Shown here piece after piece: positions 1 to 10,061 of a stretch of DNA of 64,000 bases. The DNA lies in the NCBI RefSeq assembly GCF_023283885.1, contig NZ_JAKILA010000002.1, positions 1 to 64,000 on the forward strand, in the 5' to 3' direction. Origin of the DNA: Shewanella basaltis (lineage in GTDB: Bacteria; Pseudomonadota; Gammaproteobacteria; Enterobacterales; Shewanellaceae). The first letter of the stretch is position 1; each line of letters opens with the position of its first letter. The notes beneath the pieces are model-generated. The model searched no databases. It was given only the letters and a program-made list of their open reading frames with translations, and was not told the DNA's origin. Both the position numbers and the translations under genes were made by a program.

Positions 1-127
1 ACGTTTTACTCTTTGTTGAATAGATTTTGCTTAGGTGGCTAGGCTTCAATCCATTCGCCTCGATTAACACGTTTTTAACTCGAACAAAATTCAACCAGCA
101 AAGATCAACAGACCCTAGGTGTTATCC

Positions 128-1360
128 ATGTTATTTTCTCAATTGTCACTTAATGATAGCTTGTTAAAAGCTTTGCCATTAAGCATTACCCAGCCCAGCC
201 GCATTCAACAATTGGCTATTCCTGCCATATTGTCCGGGCAAGATGTATTAGCATTAGCTCAAACGGGTAGCGGTAAAACCTACGCCTATGGTCTACCAAT
301 GTTGCAGCGTATAAGCCAGCAACATAACCTAGGTTGTTCTGCGGTGGTTGTGGTACCAACCCGAGAACTTGCTGCACAAGTGATGCAAAACTTAACCCCA
401 TTAGCCAGCGCATTAGATTTACAGGTCGATGTGGTGTGCGGCGCAGAAGCCATTGAATTGCAAATGGAGCGACTAAGCAAGCCCGCCCATGTGATTGTTG
501 CAACCCCTGGTCGCCTGCTTGCTTTAATTCAACAAGGCATAATTGCTTGTCATCATGTTAATTGCATGGTGTTAGATGAAGCTGACAGACTGCTTGATAT
601 GGGCTTTATTAATGACATTAATGCCATCATTACAGCCCTGCCTGCTGGGCAGCGGTTATTATTTTCGGCCACTATGCCATCGGCATTAAACGAATTAGCA
701 GCGCAATTATTATCAACAAAGAGTCTGCGCATTGAAGCTCAGGCTCTGAACAGTGCAGTAGATGGTATTGCTCAGACGATTTACCACGTCAATAAAGGCA
801 GCAAAGCTCAGGCACTAATACAGTTAATTAAACGACACCAATGGCAACAAGTATTGGTGTTTGTTAATGCTAAAGATGAGGCTGACGGATTATGCAAAAA
901 GTTAGGTAAAGCAGGGCTAAGTTGTGCCGCACTGCATGGCGATAAAGAACAAGCACTGCGTAGTCAAACCTTGGCGTTGTTTAACACAAAACAACTTAAC
1001 ATCCTTGTGGCGACCGATGTATTAGCACGCGGAATCGATATAAATGCGCTCCCCGTGGTGATTAACATGACCTTACCACCACAGGCGTCTGTGTATGTGC
1101 ATCGCATAGGGCGTACTGCGCGTGCTGGGCGAAGTGGGCTTGCTGTGTCGTTAGTGAGCCATACCGAAATGGCTTATTTAGACGCTATCAGAGCCCTAAC
1201 CGCTCAGGTGCTCCCCTTAAATGAACTGACAGGATTTACCGTTACGGATAAACCGCTAAGTGATAATAGCAAACGGCCGCCACGCGATAAACAAGCCAAT
1301 CGACGAACCGCAAGCAAACGCAGCAAAAGTGATTTTAGTCAGCGCAAACCTGCTCGATAG
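128..1360 (+). CDS. DEAD-box ATP-dependent RNA helicase
   Basis: A superfamily 2 RNA helicase that unwinds RNA duplexes with ATP in the cytoplasm. The helicase motifs appear in order: Q motif near residue 25, AQTGSGKT (motif I, about residue 47), PTRELA (Ia), TPGR (Ib), DEAD within VLDEADRLLDMGF (II), SAT (III), ATDVLARGID (V) and HRIGRTARAG (VI). After the two RecA-like domains comes only a short Arg/Lys-rich tail, which is likely to bind RNA nonspecifically. An in-frame GTG lies three codons upstream at 119; I prefer the ATG at 128 because the usual N-terminus of the family follows it. It is monocistronic or leads into the M48 gene. The exact subfamily (RhlE-like or other) cannot be decided by eye. 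Confidence 0.93.
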   Translation: MLFSQLSLNDSLLKALPLSITQPSRIQQLAIPAILSGQDVLALAQTGSGKTYAYGLPMLQRISQQHNLGCSAVVVVPTRELAAQVMQNLTPLASALDLQVDVVCGAEAIELQMERLSKPAHVIVATPGRLLALIQQGIIACHHVNCMVLDEADRLLDMGFINDINAIITALPAGQRLLFSATMPSALNELAAQLLSTKSLRIEAQALNSAVDGIAQTIYHVNKGSKAQALIQLIKRHQWQQVLVFVNAKDEADGLCKKLGKAGLSCAALHGDKEQALRSQTLALFNTKQLNILVATDVLARGIDINALPVVINMTLPPQASVYVHRIGRTARAGRSGLAVSLVSHTEMAYLDAIRALTAQVLPLNELTGFTVTDKPLSDNSKRPPRDKQANRRTASKRSKSDFSQRKPAR

Positions 1361-1465
1361 CGGCGCGAATGCGCTGATTGCACTAGTGCAAACGCCATTG
1401 TTAATAGTATAAAATAACCAGATTATGGATTGAGTATGACTCAATGAATATTAAGGGATGATCCA

Positions 1466-2272
1466 ATGAAACCACTTGCACTAACCTTACTATTATCAAC
1501 GTTATTGGCGGGATGTGTGAATAACCAGTCGCCAACTGGGCGTGGACAAACATTGCTGTTTTCTGAGGCTCAAATGCAGCAAATGGGGGCTCAGTCGTTC
1601 GAGACCATGAAGCAAAGTGAAAAAATCAGTCAAAATAAAGCGCAAACTGACTATGTCAATTGTGTGGCAAAACGCATTGTTGCGGTATTGCCTGATCAAT
1701 CAATGAAATGGGATGTTGTCTTGTTCGAGTCTGATCAGGTTAATGCATTTGCACTTCCTGGAGGGCATATTGGTGTTTACACTGGATTGTTAAACGTGGC
1801 CTCAAATCAGGACCAATTAGCAGCGGTTATGGGCCATGAAGTTGCCCACGTATTAGCACAACACGGTAATGAGCAGGTCTCTCGTGCCCAATTAACTGGG
1901 TTGGGTATGCAAGTTGCGGATGCAGCCTTAGGTGCCAGTGGTGTTGCAAATAAAGATTTATATATGGCAGGCTTAGGGTTAGGTGCCAAAGTGGGTATTA
2001 TTTTGCCTTTTGGGCGCAGTCAGGAGTCAGAGGCTGATATTGTTGGGCTCGAATTAATGGCTAAAGCAGGATTTAATCCTGGCGAAAGTATTTCGCTTTG
2101 GCAAAATATGGCCAAGGCGGGTGGTTCACAAGGGCCTGAATTACTGTCAACGCACCCATCACACAGTCACAGAATCGAAGACTTACAAGCGGCACAGAAG
2201 CAAGTCGTGCCACTTTATACACAGGCAAGAAAACAGTCTTTGACTGAGTGTAAAATTGCTCAAGTTAAATAA
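1466..2272 (+). CDS. M48-family metalloprotease lipoprotein (LoiP/YcaL-like)
   Basis: Predicted periplasmic zinc metallopeptidase anchored as a lipoprotein. The N-terminus is a lipoprotein signal peptide with lipobox LLAGC and the lipidated cysteine at residue 17. The M48 zinc motif HEVAH lies near residue 128, and the downstream ESEAD segment supplies the third zinc ligand. At 268 aa it matches the E. coli LoiP/YcaL size class rather than the TPR-bearing BepA class. A purine-rich site AAGGGATG lies a few bases before the ATG. By family it probably takes part in quality control of outer-membrane proteins; the substrate is unknown. Confidence 0.9.
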   Translation: MKPLALTLLLSTLLAGCVNNQSPTGRGQTLLFSEAQMQQMGAQSFETMKQSEKISQNKAQTDYVNCVAKRIVAVLPDQSMKWDVVLFESDQVNAFALPGGHIGVYTGLLNVASNQDQLAAVMGHEVAHVLAQHGNEQVSRAQLTGLGMQVADAALGASGVANKDLYMAGLGLGAKVGIILPFGRSQESEADIVGLELMAKAGFNPGESISLWQNMAKAGGSQGPELLSTHPSHSHRIEDLQAAQKQVVPLYTQARKQSLTECKIAQVK

Positions 2273-2353
2273 TGTTTTTTGCCAACATGAGAGGTGATTA
2301 TTGTGATAAACTCTCGTGCGAATTTTTAATGAATTATTGAGAGAAATTGAATT

Positions 2354-2971
2354 ATGTCAGATTTGTTCAGCACTATGGAACAGCATGCAAGCTACGGTGT
2401 AGGTCGTCAGATGGGCGAGCAACTAGCTGCAAACTCTTTTGAAGGTATTGATATCCCTGCTGTTCAAGCTGGTCTTGCTGATGCATTTGCCGGTAAAGAA
2501 AGCCAAGTTACAATGGAAGAGCTTCAAGTTGCATTTACTGAAATCAGCCGTCGTTTACAAGAAGCACAAGAAGCCGCAGCCGCAGCCGCTACAGCAGAAG
2601 GTGATGCGTTTTTAGCTGAAAACGCAAAACGTGATGGCGTTATTGTGACTGAGTCTGGTCTACAGTATGAAGTATTAGTACAAGGTGACGGCGAAAAGCC
2701 AACATACGATTCGACAGTTCGCACTCACTATCACGGCACGTTCCTAAATGGTGATGTGTTTGACAGCTCTGTGACTCGTGGTCAGCCTGCTGAGTTCCCT
2801 GTATCAGGCGTTATTGCTGGCTGGACAGAAGCACTACAGCTAATGCCTGTCGGAACTAAACTTAAGTTATATGTTCCGCATCACCTGGCTTACGGTGAGC
2901 GTGGCGCGGGTGCTTCAATCCCGCCATACTCGGCTTTGGTTTTCGAAGTTGAGTTGTTAGACATTATCTAA
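2354..2971 (+). CDS. fklB: FKBP-type peptidyl-prolyl isomerase (FKBP22/FklB-like)
   Basis: A cis-trans prolyl isomerase and chaperone of the FKBP22 type. Residues 1 to about 95 form the helical dimerisation arm, ending in an Ala-rich, Glu/Gln-containing helix. Residues about 110-205 form the FKBP domain, with the typical GDVFDSS, VIAGWTEALQLMPVG and FEVELL segments. No signal peptide is visible, so it is probably cytoplasmic. At 205 aa it matches E. coli FklB (206 aa). GAGAGAA before the ATG is a good ribosome-binding site. It is followed by a strong terminator and therefore is probably a single-gene unit. Confidence 0.93.
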   Translation: MSDLFSTMEQHASYGVGRQMGEQLAANSFEGIDIPAVQAGLADAFAGKESQVTMEELQVAFTEISRRLQEAQEAAAAAATAEGDAFLAENAKRDGVIVTESGLQYEVLVQGDGEKPTYDSTVRTHYHGTFLNGDVFDSSVTRGQPAEFPVSGVIAGWTEALQLMPVGTKLKLYVPHHLAYGERGAGASIPPYSALVFEVELLDII

Positions 2972-2977
2972 CCTGTT

Positions 2978-3008
2978 AAAAACGCCTAAGTTAACTTAGG
3001 CGTTTTTG
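2978..3008 (+). terminator. Rho-independent terminator after fklB
   Basis: Perfect inverted repeat ACGCCTAAG / CTTAGGCGT around a TTAA loop, flanked by an A run and a T run. It separates fklB from dapB. Confidence 0.9.
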
Positions 3009-3044
3009 TATAAGCAGATTTTAAGTCAACACTGGGAGAAGTAA

Positions 3045-3857
<813 letters not shown>

Positions 3858-3861
3858 CACA

Positions 3862-3891
3862 AAAAAACACCACTTAATGGTGTTTTTTTTT
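3862..3891 (+). terminator. Rho-independent terminator after dapB
   Basis: AAAAACACCA-CTTAA-TGGTGTTTTTTTTT hairpin directly after the dapB stop codon. Confidence 0.9.
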
Positions 3892-3911
3892 GAAAACAAT
3901 CCGGCTCAATA

Positions 3912-3940
3912 TAGACGCTAGTACCAATTTCTTATATAAT
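3912..3940 (+). promoter_or_regulatory. Candidate carAB promoter
   Basis: TAGACG (3912-3917), a 17-bp spacer and a perfect TATAAT (3935-3940). Transcription would start near 3947 and give a leader of about 95 nt before carA. Enterobacterial carAB is controlled by arginine and pyrimidines; I could not find a convincing ArgR box here by eye. Confidence 0.5.
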
Positions 3941-4042
3941 CGTCAGAATTTGTCAAAATTTCGTAATAAAGCGGAAGTTGGTATCTTAGTGCAAAATAAA
4001 AAACCATAATTTCAGTGGCTTGGCTCTTTTCTGGAGGTCGCG

Positions 4043-5188
4043 TTGACACAGTCTGCCTTACTCGTACTCGAAGATGGAACCGTATTCTCTGGCACAGCAA
4101 TTGGTGCTACCGGTATTTCTGTTGGTGAAGTGGTGTTTAATACTTCAATGACAGGTTACCAAGAGATTCTTACGGATCCTTCATATTCACGCCAAATTGT
4201 AACATTAACCTATCCTCACATCGGTAACACAGGTACCAATGATGAAGACACAGAATCGGATTCGGTTCATGCATGTGGCTTAATCATTCGTGACTTACCG
4301 CTTATGGCGAGTAATTTCCGTAATCAACAATCATTAAGCGATTATTTAAAAGCAAATAATGTTGTTGGCATAGCGGATATAGATACTCGCAAACTAACTC
4401 GTATTTTGCGTGAAAAAGGTGCTCAAGCCGGTTGTATTATGGTGGGTGACCTAGACGAAGCAAAAGCCCTAGCGGAAGCAAAAGCATTCCCTGGCTTAAA
4501 AGGCATGGATTTAGCGAAAGAAGTCACAACAGATAAAGCTTACCAATGGCGCAAAGGAAGTTGGGCCTTAGTAGGTGGTTTACCATCAGATACACCAGAG
4601 TCTGAACTTAAATACAAAGTTGTCGCTTATGACTATGGCGTAAAACGTAATATTTTACGCATGCTAGTTGATCGTGGTTGTGATGTGACGGTTGTGCCTG
4701 CAAAAACCTCTGCTGCAGAAGTTCTGGCAATGAACCCTGACGGGGTGTTTTTGTCAAATGGTCCAGGCGATCCAGAGCCATGTGACTATGCAATTGAAGC
4801 CATTCAACATATTTTACAAACCGAAATCCCAGTTTTTGGTATTTGTTTAGGCCATCAATTGTTGGCGTTGGCCTCGGGTGCGAAAACCTTAAAAATGAAA
4901 TTTGGCCACCACGGTGCAAACCACCCGGTGAGCAACATTGAAAAAGGCAACGTGATGATCACCAGCCAAAACCACGGTTTTGCTGCAGATGAAGCCACGC
5001 TGCCTGCCAACATTAAGGTCACGCACAAGTCGTTATTTGACGGTTCGCTGCAAGGTATTCATTTAACCGATAAACCAGCATTTAGCTTCCAGGGTCACCC
5101 TGAAGCAAGTCCTGGTCCAAATGATGCCGCGCCACTGTTCGATCATTTTATCGAGCTTATTGAACAATTCCGTCAGCACGCTAAGTAA
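4043..5188 (+). CDS. carA: Carbamoyl-phosphate synthase small (glutaminase) subunit
   Basis: Hydrolyses glutamine and passes ammonia to CarB, feeding arginine and pyrimidine synthesis. Two domains are seen: the N-terminal CPSase small-chain domain (about 1-190) and a class I glutamine amidotransferase domain. The latter has the nucleophile cysteine in FGICLGHQ (about residue 269) and the His/Glu pair in [10 protein letters not shown] (about 353-357). The start is TTG at 4043 behind a good CTGGAGGT site; a rare UUG start is also known for E. coli carA. The 381 aa length is standard. It is followed by carB after 22 bp. Confidence 0.97.
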   Translation: MTQSALLVLEDGTVFSGTAIGATGISVGEVVFNTSMTGYQEILTDPSYSRQIVTLTYPHIGNTGTNDEDTESDSVHACGLIIRDLPLMASNFRNQQSLSDYLKANNVVGIADIDTRKLTRILREKGAQAGCIMVGDLDEAKALAEAKAFPGLKGMDLAKEVTTDKAYQWRKGSWALVGGLPSDTPESELKYKVVAYDYGVKRNILRMLVDRGCDVTVVPAKTSAAEVLAMNPDGVFLSNGPGDPEPCDYAIEAIQHILQTEIPVFGICLGHQLLALASGAKTLKMKFGHHGANHPVSNIEKGNVMITSQNHGFAADEATLPANIKVTHKSLFDGSLQGIHLTDKPAFSFQGHPEASPGPNDAAPLFDHFIELIEQFRQHAK

Positions 5189-5210
5189 CTATCTGGGAGT
5201 AGACTACGCA

Positions 5211-8200
5211 ATGCCAAAACGTACAGATATTAAAAGTATTCTTATACTCGGTGCCGGCCCAATTGTTATTGGTCAGGCGTGTGAGTTTGATTACTCAGGT
5301 GCGCAAGCCTGTAAAGCCCTTCGCGAAGAAGGCTACCGAGTTATTTTAGTTAACTCTAACCCCGCAACTATCATGACCGACCCTGAAATGGCCGATGCAA
5401 CTTATATCGAGCCGATCCATTGGGAAGTGGTACGCAATATTATTGCCAAAGAACGCCCAGATGCTATTTTGCCAACCATGGGTGGTCAAACGGCATTGAA
5501 TTGCGCCCTCAAACTTGAAGAAATGGGCGTACTCAAAGAATTTAACGTTGAAATGATTGGTGCGACTGCTGATGCGATTGATAAAGCAGAAGATCGCAGT
5601 CGTTTTGACAAAGCAATGAAAGCCATTGGCCTTGAATGTCCTCGTGCAGGTATTGCCCATTCAATGGAAGAAGCTTACGGCGTATTAGACATGGTGGGTT
5701 TCCCCTGTATTATTCGTCCTTCTTTCACCATGGGTGGTAGCGGTGGCGGTATTGCTTATAACAAAGAAGAGTTTGAAGAGATTTGTTCTCAAGGCTTAGA
5801 TTTGTCACCAACTAACGAATTATTGATTGATGAATCATTAATTGGTTGGAAAGAATACGAAATGGAAGTGGTTCGTGACCGCAACGATAACTGTATTATC
5901 GTGTGTTCAATCGAAAACTTTGACCCAATGGGCGTTCACACTGGTGACTCGATTACTGTCGCTCCAGCACAAACCTTAACCGACAAAGAATACCAGTTGA
6001 TGCGTAATGCTTCATTAGCGGTACTACGTGAAATTGGTGTTGAAACGGGTGGTTCAAACGTGCAGTTTGGTATTTGTCCTAATACTGGCCGTATGGTCAT
6101 TATTGAAATGAACCCACGCGTATCACGTTCATCGGCACTTGCTTCAAAAGCAACGGGTTTCCCGATTGCAAAAATTGCCGCTAAATTGGCGGTTGGCTTT
6201 ACGCTAGATGAGCTAAGCAACGATATTACCGGTGGTAAAACGCCAGCCTCGTTTGAGCCTGCCATTGATTACGTTGTGACAAAAGTACCACGCTTTAATT
6301 TTGAAAAGTTTGCCGGCGCTAATGACCGATTAACCACTCAAATGAAGTCGGTTGGTGAAGTGATGGCCATTGGCCGTACTTTCCAGGAATCATTACAAAA
6401 AGCACTACGTGGTCTTGAAGTTAGCCGTAATGGTTTTGACTCGATTGTTGATTATAAGTCTACCGAAGGCTTACAGCGTATTCGTCTTGAGCTTAAAGAG
6501 CCAGGCTGTGACCGTATTTGGTACATTGCTGATGCTTTCCGTGCTGGGCTGTCGCGCGATGAAATCTTTAAGTTGACCAATATTGATCACTGGTTCTTGA
6601 TTCAAATTGAAGACCTCATTGCTGACGAAGCCAAAGTGGCAGAGTTAGGTATGTCAGGTTTAAACGAAGACATTCTTCGCAAATTGAAGCGTAAAGGCTT
6701 TGCCGATGCCCGTCTTGCAGACGTGCTAGGTGTAAGCGATGCTGAAGTACGTAAATTACGTCACCGCTATGAGATTTACCCAGTATACAAACGTGTAGAC
6801 ACCTGTGCTGCTGAATTTTCAACAGACACCGCTTACATGTACTCAACCTACGAAGAAGAATGTGAAGCCAATCCATCTAACCGTGACAAAATCATGGTAC
6901 TAGGTGGCGGTCCAAACCGTATTGGTCAGGGTATTGAGTTTGATTATTGCTGTGTGCATGCTGCGTTAGCTTTGCGTGAAGACGGTTACGAAACCATTAT
7001 GGTTAACTGTAATCCAGAAACCGTCTCGACCGATTACGACACCTCTGACCGTTTGTACTTTGAACCGGTAACCTTAGAAGACGTCCTTGAAATCGTGCGC
7101 ATTGAAAAGCCAAAAGGTGTCATTGTGCAATACGGTGGCCAAACGCCACTAAAACTTGCTCGTGCCCTTGAAGCTGCTGGAGTACCTATTATTGGTACAA
7201 GTCCAGATGCGATTGACCGTGCAGAAGACCGTGAACGTTTCCAACAAGCAATACAACGTTTAAACCTTAAGCAGCCACAAAATGCGACCGTTACAACGGT
7301 TGAAAGCGCTGTGATTGAAGCGGAAAACATTGGTTACCCGCTAGTGGTTCGTCCATCTTATGTATTGGGTGGCCGTGCGATGGAAATCGTATACGACCAA
7401 CAAGACTTGCTACGTTACTTTAACGAGGCCGTTAAGGTGTCTAACGCATCACCAGTGTTACTAGACCACTTTTTAGACGATGCAATTGAAGTCGATATTG
7501 ATGCAGTGTGTGATGGTGAAACCGTTGTGGTTGGCGCCATTATGGAACACATTGAGCAAGCAGGTGTTCACTCAGGTGACTCGGGTTGTTCATTGCCTCC
7601 GTACACATTAAGTGCAGAAATTCAGGCTACAATGCGTGAACAGGTTACCAAGCTTGCATTTGAACTTGGTGTTGTTGGTTTAATGAACGTGCAGTTTGCG
7701 GTAAAAGATAACGAAATCTATATGATTGAAGTTAACCCTCGCGCAGCACGTACCGTGCCTTTTGTATCAAAAGCCACTGGCGTACCATTAGCAAAAATTG
7801 CAGCACGAGTTATGGCTGGCCAAAGTTTAAAAGCGCAAAACTTTACCAAAGAAGTGATCCCGCCGTATTTTTCGGTAAAAGAAGTGGTGTTACCGTTTAA
7901 TAAATTCCCAGGTGTTGACCCACTATTAGGGCCAGAAATGCGCTCTACGGGTGAAGTGATGGGCGTAGGTGACACCTTTGCTGAGGCCTATGCAAAAGCA
8001 CAACTTGGTGCCACATCTGAAGTGCCAAAATCAGGCCGTGCACTGATATCTGTACGTAACAGTGATAAAAAACGTGTTGCAGCTTTAGCCGCTAAACTGA
8101 TTGAGTTAGGTTATGAAATCGATGCTACTCACGGTACAGCAGTTATTTTAGGCGAAGCAGGGATTAATCCTCGCTTAGTGAATAAAGTCCATGAAGGTCG

Positions 8201-8432
8201 TCCACACATTTTGGACCGCATCAAAAATGGCGAATACACTTATATTGTGAATACTACTGAAGGTCGTCAAGCGATTGAAGACTCACGTCAAATTCGCCGT
8301 GGTGCATTGCGTTATAAAGTGAATTACACCACTACACTCAACGCAGCGTTTGCAACTTGTCTTGCACATGCGGCAGATGACCGTGTTAAGGTTAATTCGG
8401 TGCAAGAGCTTCACAAGCGTATTGTGGGTTAA
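5211..8432 (+). CDS. carB: Carbamoyl-phosphate synthase large subunit
   Basis: Makes carbamoyl phosphate from bicarbonate, ATP and the ammonia delivered by CarA. The two homologous ATP-grasp halves (about residues 1-550 and 550-935) are visible as duplicated segments such as [20 protein letters not shown] and [21 protein letters not shown]-terminal MGS-like allosteric domain follows. The start is ATG at 5211 with TGGGAG upstream, giving 1073 aa, the same as E. coli CarB; a longer in-frame reading upstream overlaps carA and is not credible. It is the distal gene of carAB and ends at a terminator. Confidence 0.98.
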   Translation: MPKRTDIKSILILGAGPIVIGQACEFDYSGAQACKALREEGYRVILVNSNPATIMTDPEMADATYIEPIHWEVVRNIIAKERPDAILPTMGGQTALNCALKLEEMGVLKEFNVEMIGATADAIDKAEDRSRFDKAMKAIGLECPRAGIAHSMEEAYGVLDMVGFPCIIRPSFTMGGSGGGIAYNKEEFEEICSQGLDLSPTNELLIDESLIGWKEYEMEVVRDRNDNCIIVCSIENFDPMGVHTGDSITVAPAQTLTDKEYQLMRNASLAVLREIGVETGGSNVQFGICPNTGRMVIIEMNPRVSRSSALASKATGFPIAKIAAKLAVGFTLDELSNDITGGKTPASFEPAIDYVVTKVPRFNFEKFAGANDRLTTQMKSVGEVMAIGRTFQESLQKALRGLEVSRNGFDSIVDYKSTEGLQRIRLELKEPGCDRIWYIADAFRAGLSRDEIFKLTNIDHWFLIQIEDLIADEAKVAELGMSGLNEDILRKLKRKGFADARLADVLGVSDAEVRKLRHRYEIYPVYKRVDTCAAEFSTDTAYMYSTYEEECEANPSNRDKIMVLGGGPNRIGQGIEFDYCCVHAALALREDGYETIMVNCNPETVSTDYDTSDRLYFEPVTLEDVLEIVRIEKPKGVIVQYGGQTPLKLARALEAAGVPIIGTSPDAIDRAEDRERFQQAIQRLNLKQPQNATVTTVESAVIEAENIGYPLVVRPSYVLGGRAMEIVYDQQDLLRYFNEAVKVSNASPVLLDHFLDDAIEVDIDAVCDGETVVVGAIMEHIEQAGVHSGDSGCSLPPYTLSAEIQATMREQVTKLAFELGVVGLMNVQFAVKDNEIYMIEVNPRAARTVPFVSKATGVPLAKIAARVMAGQSLKAQNFTKEVIPPYFSVKEVVLPFNKFPGVDPLLGPEMRSTGEVMGVGDTFAEAYAKAQLGATSEVPKSGRALISVRNSDKKRVAALAAKLIELGYEIDATHGTAVILGEAGINPRLVNKVHEGRPHILDRIKNGEYTYIVNTTEGRQAIEDSRQIRRGALRYKVNYTTTLNAAFATCLAHAADDRVKVNSVQELHKRIVG

Positions 8433-8450
8433 TCACCTTACCGTCTTATT

Positions 8451-8478
8451 AAAAGGTCGCCACAAGGCGACCTTTTTT
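8451..8478 (+). terminator. Rho-independent terminator after carB
   Basis: AAAAGGTCGC-CACAAG-GCGACCTTTTTT hairpin 18 bases after the carB stop codon. Confidence 0.92.
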
Positions 8479-8605
8479 ATGACATTTTGATGATGGAGCA
8501 CTAGCAAGTCGTTAAAAGCTTAGGTAAGCTGTCTGCAATCATCGAAGAGATGCATCCCAAAGACGCAGCCATACTCGATTGCGTATTTCCAAAAAAATTT
8601 TCACT

Positions 8606-8640
8606 GTGTTGGCATTAGCTAACACGGGATGCTTTTGTTT
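8606..8640 (+). promoter_or_regulatory. Hairpin in the greA leader, possible attenuator
   Basis: GTGTTGGC-ATTA-GCTAACAC forms an 8-bp stem with one G-U pair, followed by GGGATGCTTTTGTTTTT. It ends just before the greA ribosome-binding site. The GGGATGC at 8626-8632 is also the exact complement of GCATCCC at 8552-8558, so two alternative folds are possible. E. coli greA has a leader that yields short GraL RNAs; a similar arrangement here is an inference. Confidence 0.4.
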
Positions 8641-8660
8641 TTAAAGGAGACAAAGACATT

Positions 8661-9137
8661 ATGAACAAGGTTCCAATGACAGTAGTTGGTGCGGATCAAC
8701 TGCGTAAAGAGTTAGAAATTTTAAAGTTTGATCGCCGTCCAAAAATCACTGAAGCCATTGCCTCAGCTCGTGAATTAGGCGATTTAAAAGAAAATGCTGA
8801 ATATCACGCCGCCCGTGAAGAACAAGGTATTTGTGAAGCGCGTATTCGTGACATTGAAGGCAAATTGTCAAATGCGCAAATCATCGACGTGAAAACAATG
8901 GAAAATACTGGCCGGGTTATTTTTGGCACAACAGTGACTATTTTGAATATCGATACCGATGCTGAAATGACGTATCGTATTGTGGGTGATGATGAGGCTG
9001 ATATTAAGCGCAATTTAATATCAGTAAATTCACCTATCGCGCGTGGTTTAATAGGTAAAAGCGAAGGCGATGAAGTCTCGATCACCACACCGGGCGGGTT
9101 AACCGATTACGAAATCGTATCTGTACAATATATCTAG
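8661..9137 (+). CDS. greA: Transcription elongation factor GreA
   Basis: Rescues backtracked RNA polymerase by stimulating transcript cleavage in the secondary channel. The N-terminal coiled coil (about 1-75) carries the acidic tip in [12 protein letters not shown]. The C-terminal FKBP-like domain (about 80-158) contains the conserved [16 protein letters not shown] segment. At 158 aa it matches E. coli. AAGGAGA lies 11 bases before the ATG, supporting this start rather than the internal Met at codon 6. Confidence 0.97.
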   Translation: MNKVPMTVVGADQLRKELEILKFDRRPKITEAIASARELGDLKENAEYHAAREEQGICEARIRDIEGKLSNAQIIDVKTMENTGRVIFGTTVTILNIDTDAEMTYRIVGDDEADIKRNLISVNSPIARGLIGKSEGDEVSITTPGGLTDYEIVSVQYI

Positions 9138-9169
9138 TTTATTTTGCCAGTGGCCTTGATGGCATAATG

Positions 9170-9203
9170 AAAACACTTACTGCATGCAGTAAGTGTTTTT
9201 TGT
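9170..9203 (+). terminator. Rho-independent terminator after greA
   Basis: AAAACACTTACTGCATGCAGTAAGTGTTTTTT, a nearly perfect palindrome ending in a T run. Confidence 0.92.
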
Positions 9204-9338
9204 TTTGAGATGTACAGGAATTCATTTGCCTATTAATGAGCATATCATTACTATCAAGTCGGTTTCTTGTCTGCTATTGGCTTTAATTGGCGAATAACGG
9301 ATAAGCATGTATGTCTGCATTAATGCGTTAAGGTATAA

Positions 9339-9923
9339 ATGACATTTCCTTGGGCTAGAATATTATTGATGTTGCTGATAATGGGGTTGAGTTCACTCTT
9401 CCTTATTAACAGTCATTTATCTATGCTGCCCACTACTCAACTGAATTTTACACCAGTCAATAGCGTGTCATACAATGATTGTGTGGCTTTATCATCACAC
9501 GATGAGGCTGATTGTGATATGTCTTCAGCGACGCTCAGCCCGTTATCTAATATCGATACCTTTATCATTTCCGATGTGATTTATTCAGGTGTCATTGATG
9601 TCAATACCACCTTATTAGGCTTTGTTGGTTCTGACAGTGTTAGCTCAGGTAGTAAGCCGCAACCCAACTCCAATGACATCCATTATGTACCGACATACTC
9701 AGCACGCTACATTAACCTTGCTCAGCATCAGCCTGATGAGGTCAATCCTCGTTATGTATTTGCTTTTGAGTTTGTTTCTCCACCAATTCCGATTTTACAA
9801 ATTGGCTATCAAATCAATTTTAGTCCGCAATTAGACTGGGTGTTAACAGCGGCATCTGGTCCTTCTCGTATTTCTGCCTGGAAAGAATCCAACCAACTTT
9901 TCGTACATTCGCACACCTGCTAA
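9339..9923 (+). CDS. vemP: VemP-like secreted arrest peptide upstream of secDF (putative)
   Basis: A 194-aa protein with an N-terminal hydrophobic export signal (about residues 6-24, preceded by only one basic residue) and an otherwise soluble, Ser/Asp-rich body without recognisable catalytic motifs. The C-terminus reads RISAWKESNQLFV (residues 177-189), followed by five residues and the stop codon. This closely resembles what I recall of the arrest segment of Vibrio alginolyticus VemP (RISGWKETN followed by an aromatic-Val pair). VemP likewise has a signal sequence and lies directly upstream of secDF2; when its export slows, the ribosome stalls and secDF2 translation rises. AAGGTA precedes the ATG. 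Position, signal sequence and C-terminal motif all agree, but the protein is longer than Vibrio VemP (159 aa) and its tail after the motif is shorter. The symbol is provisional. Confidence 0.65.
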   Translation: MTFPWARILLMLLIMGLSSLFLINSHLSMLPTTQLNFTPVNSVSYNDCVALSSHDEADCDMSSATLSPLSNIDTFIISDVIYSGVIDVNTTLLGFVGSDSVSSGSKPQPNSNDIHYVPTYSARYINLAQHQPDEVNPRYVFAFEFVSPPIPILQIGYQINFSPQLDWVLTAASGPSRISAWKESNQLFVHSHTC

Positions 9924-9927
9924 AACG

Positions 9928-10061
9928 CACTTGTTTGACTCCCCATTCTATTAGCTAGGCTAATGGATTTGATTGTGAACCGATAATGGCTTTACGACTT
10001 TATCGTTCGCTATGCATTGTTATCGTGTCCTTGGGCACGGTTAGTGAGAGCAAGTGTTATG
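9928..10061 (+). promoter_or_regulatory. secD2 leader with pairing that can mask the start region
   Basis: CACTTG at 9928-9933, five bases after the upstream stop codon, is the exact complement of CAAGTG at 10051-10056. That second site lies between the weak ribosome-binding site GAGAG (10045-10049) and the secD ATG (10059). The spacer also holds smaller hairpins (ATTAGC-TAG-GCTAAT near 9949, and CGTGTCC/GGGCACG at 10024-10039). A ribosome stalled on the last codons of the upstream gene would cover the 5' arm and free the secD start. This is an inference; only the complementarity is seen. Confidence 0.4.

Noticed and set aside
5121..5210. N-terminal extension of carB into carA
   Set aside because: The ATG at 5211 has a proper ribosome-binding site and gives the exact family length.
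9861..9923. RAPP/RAPG-type arrest motif as in ApdA/ApdP peptides
   Set aside because: No Arg-Ala-Pro-Pro/Gly sequence occurs; the C-terminus fits VemP better.
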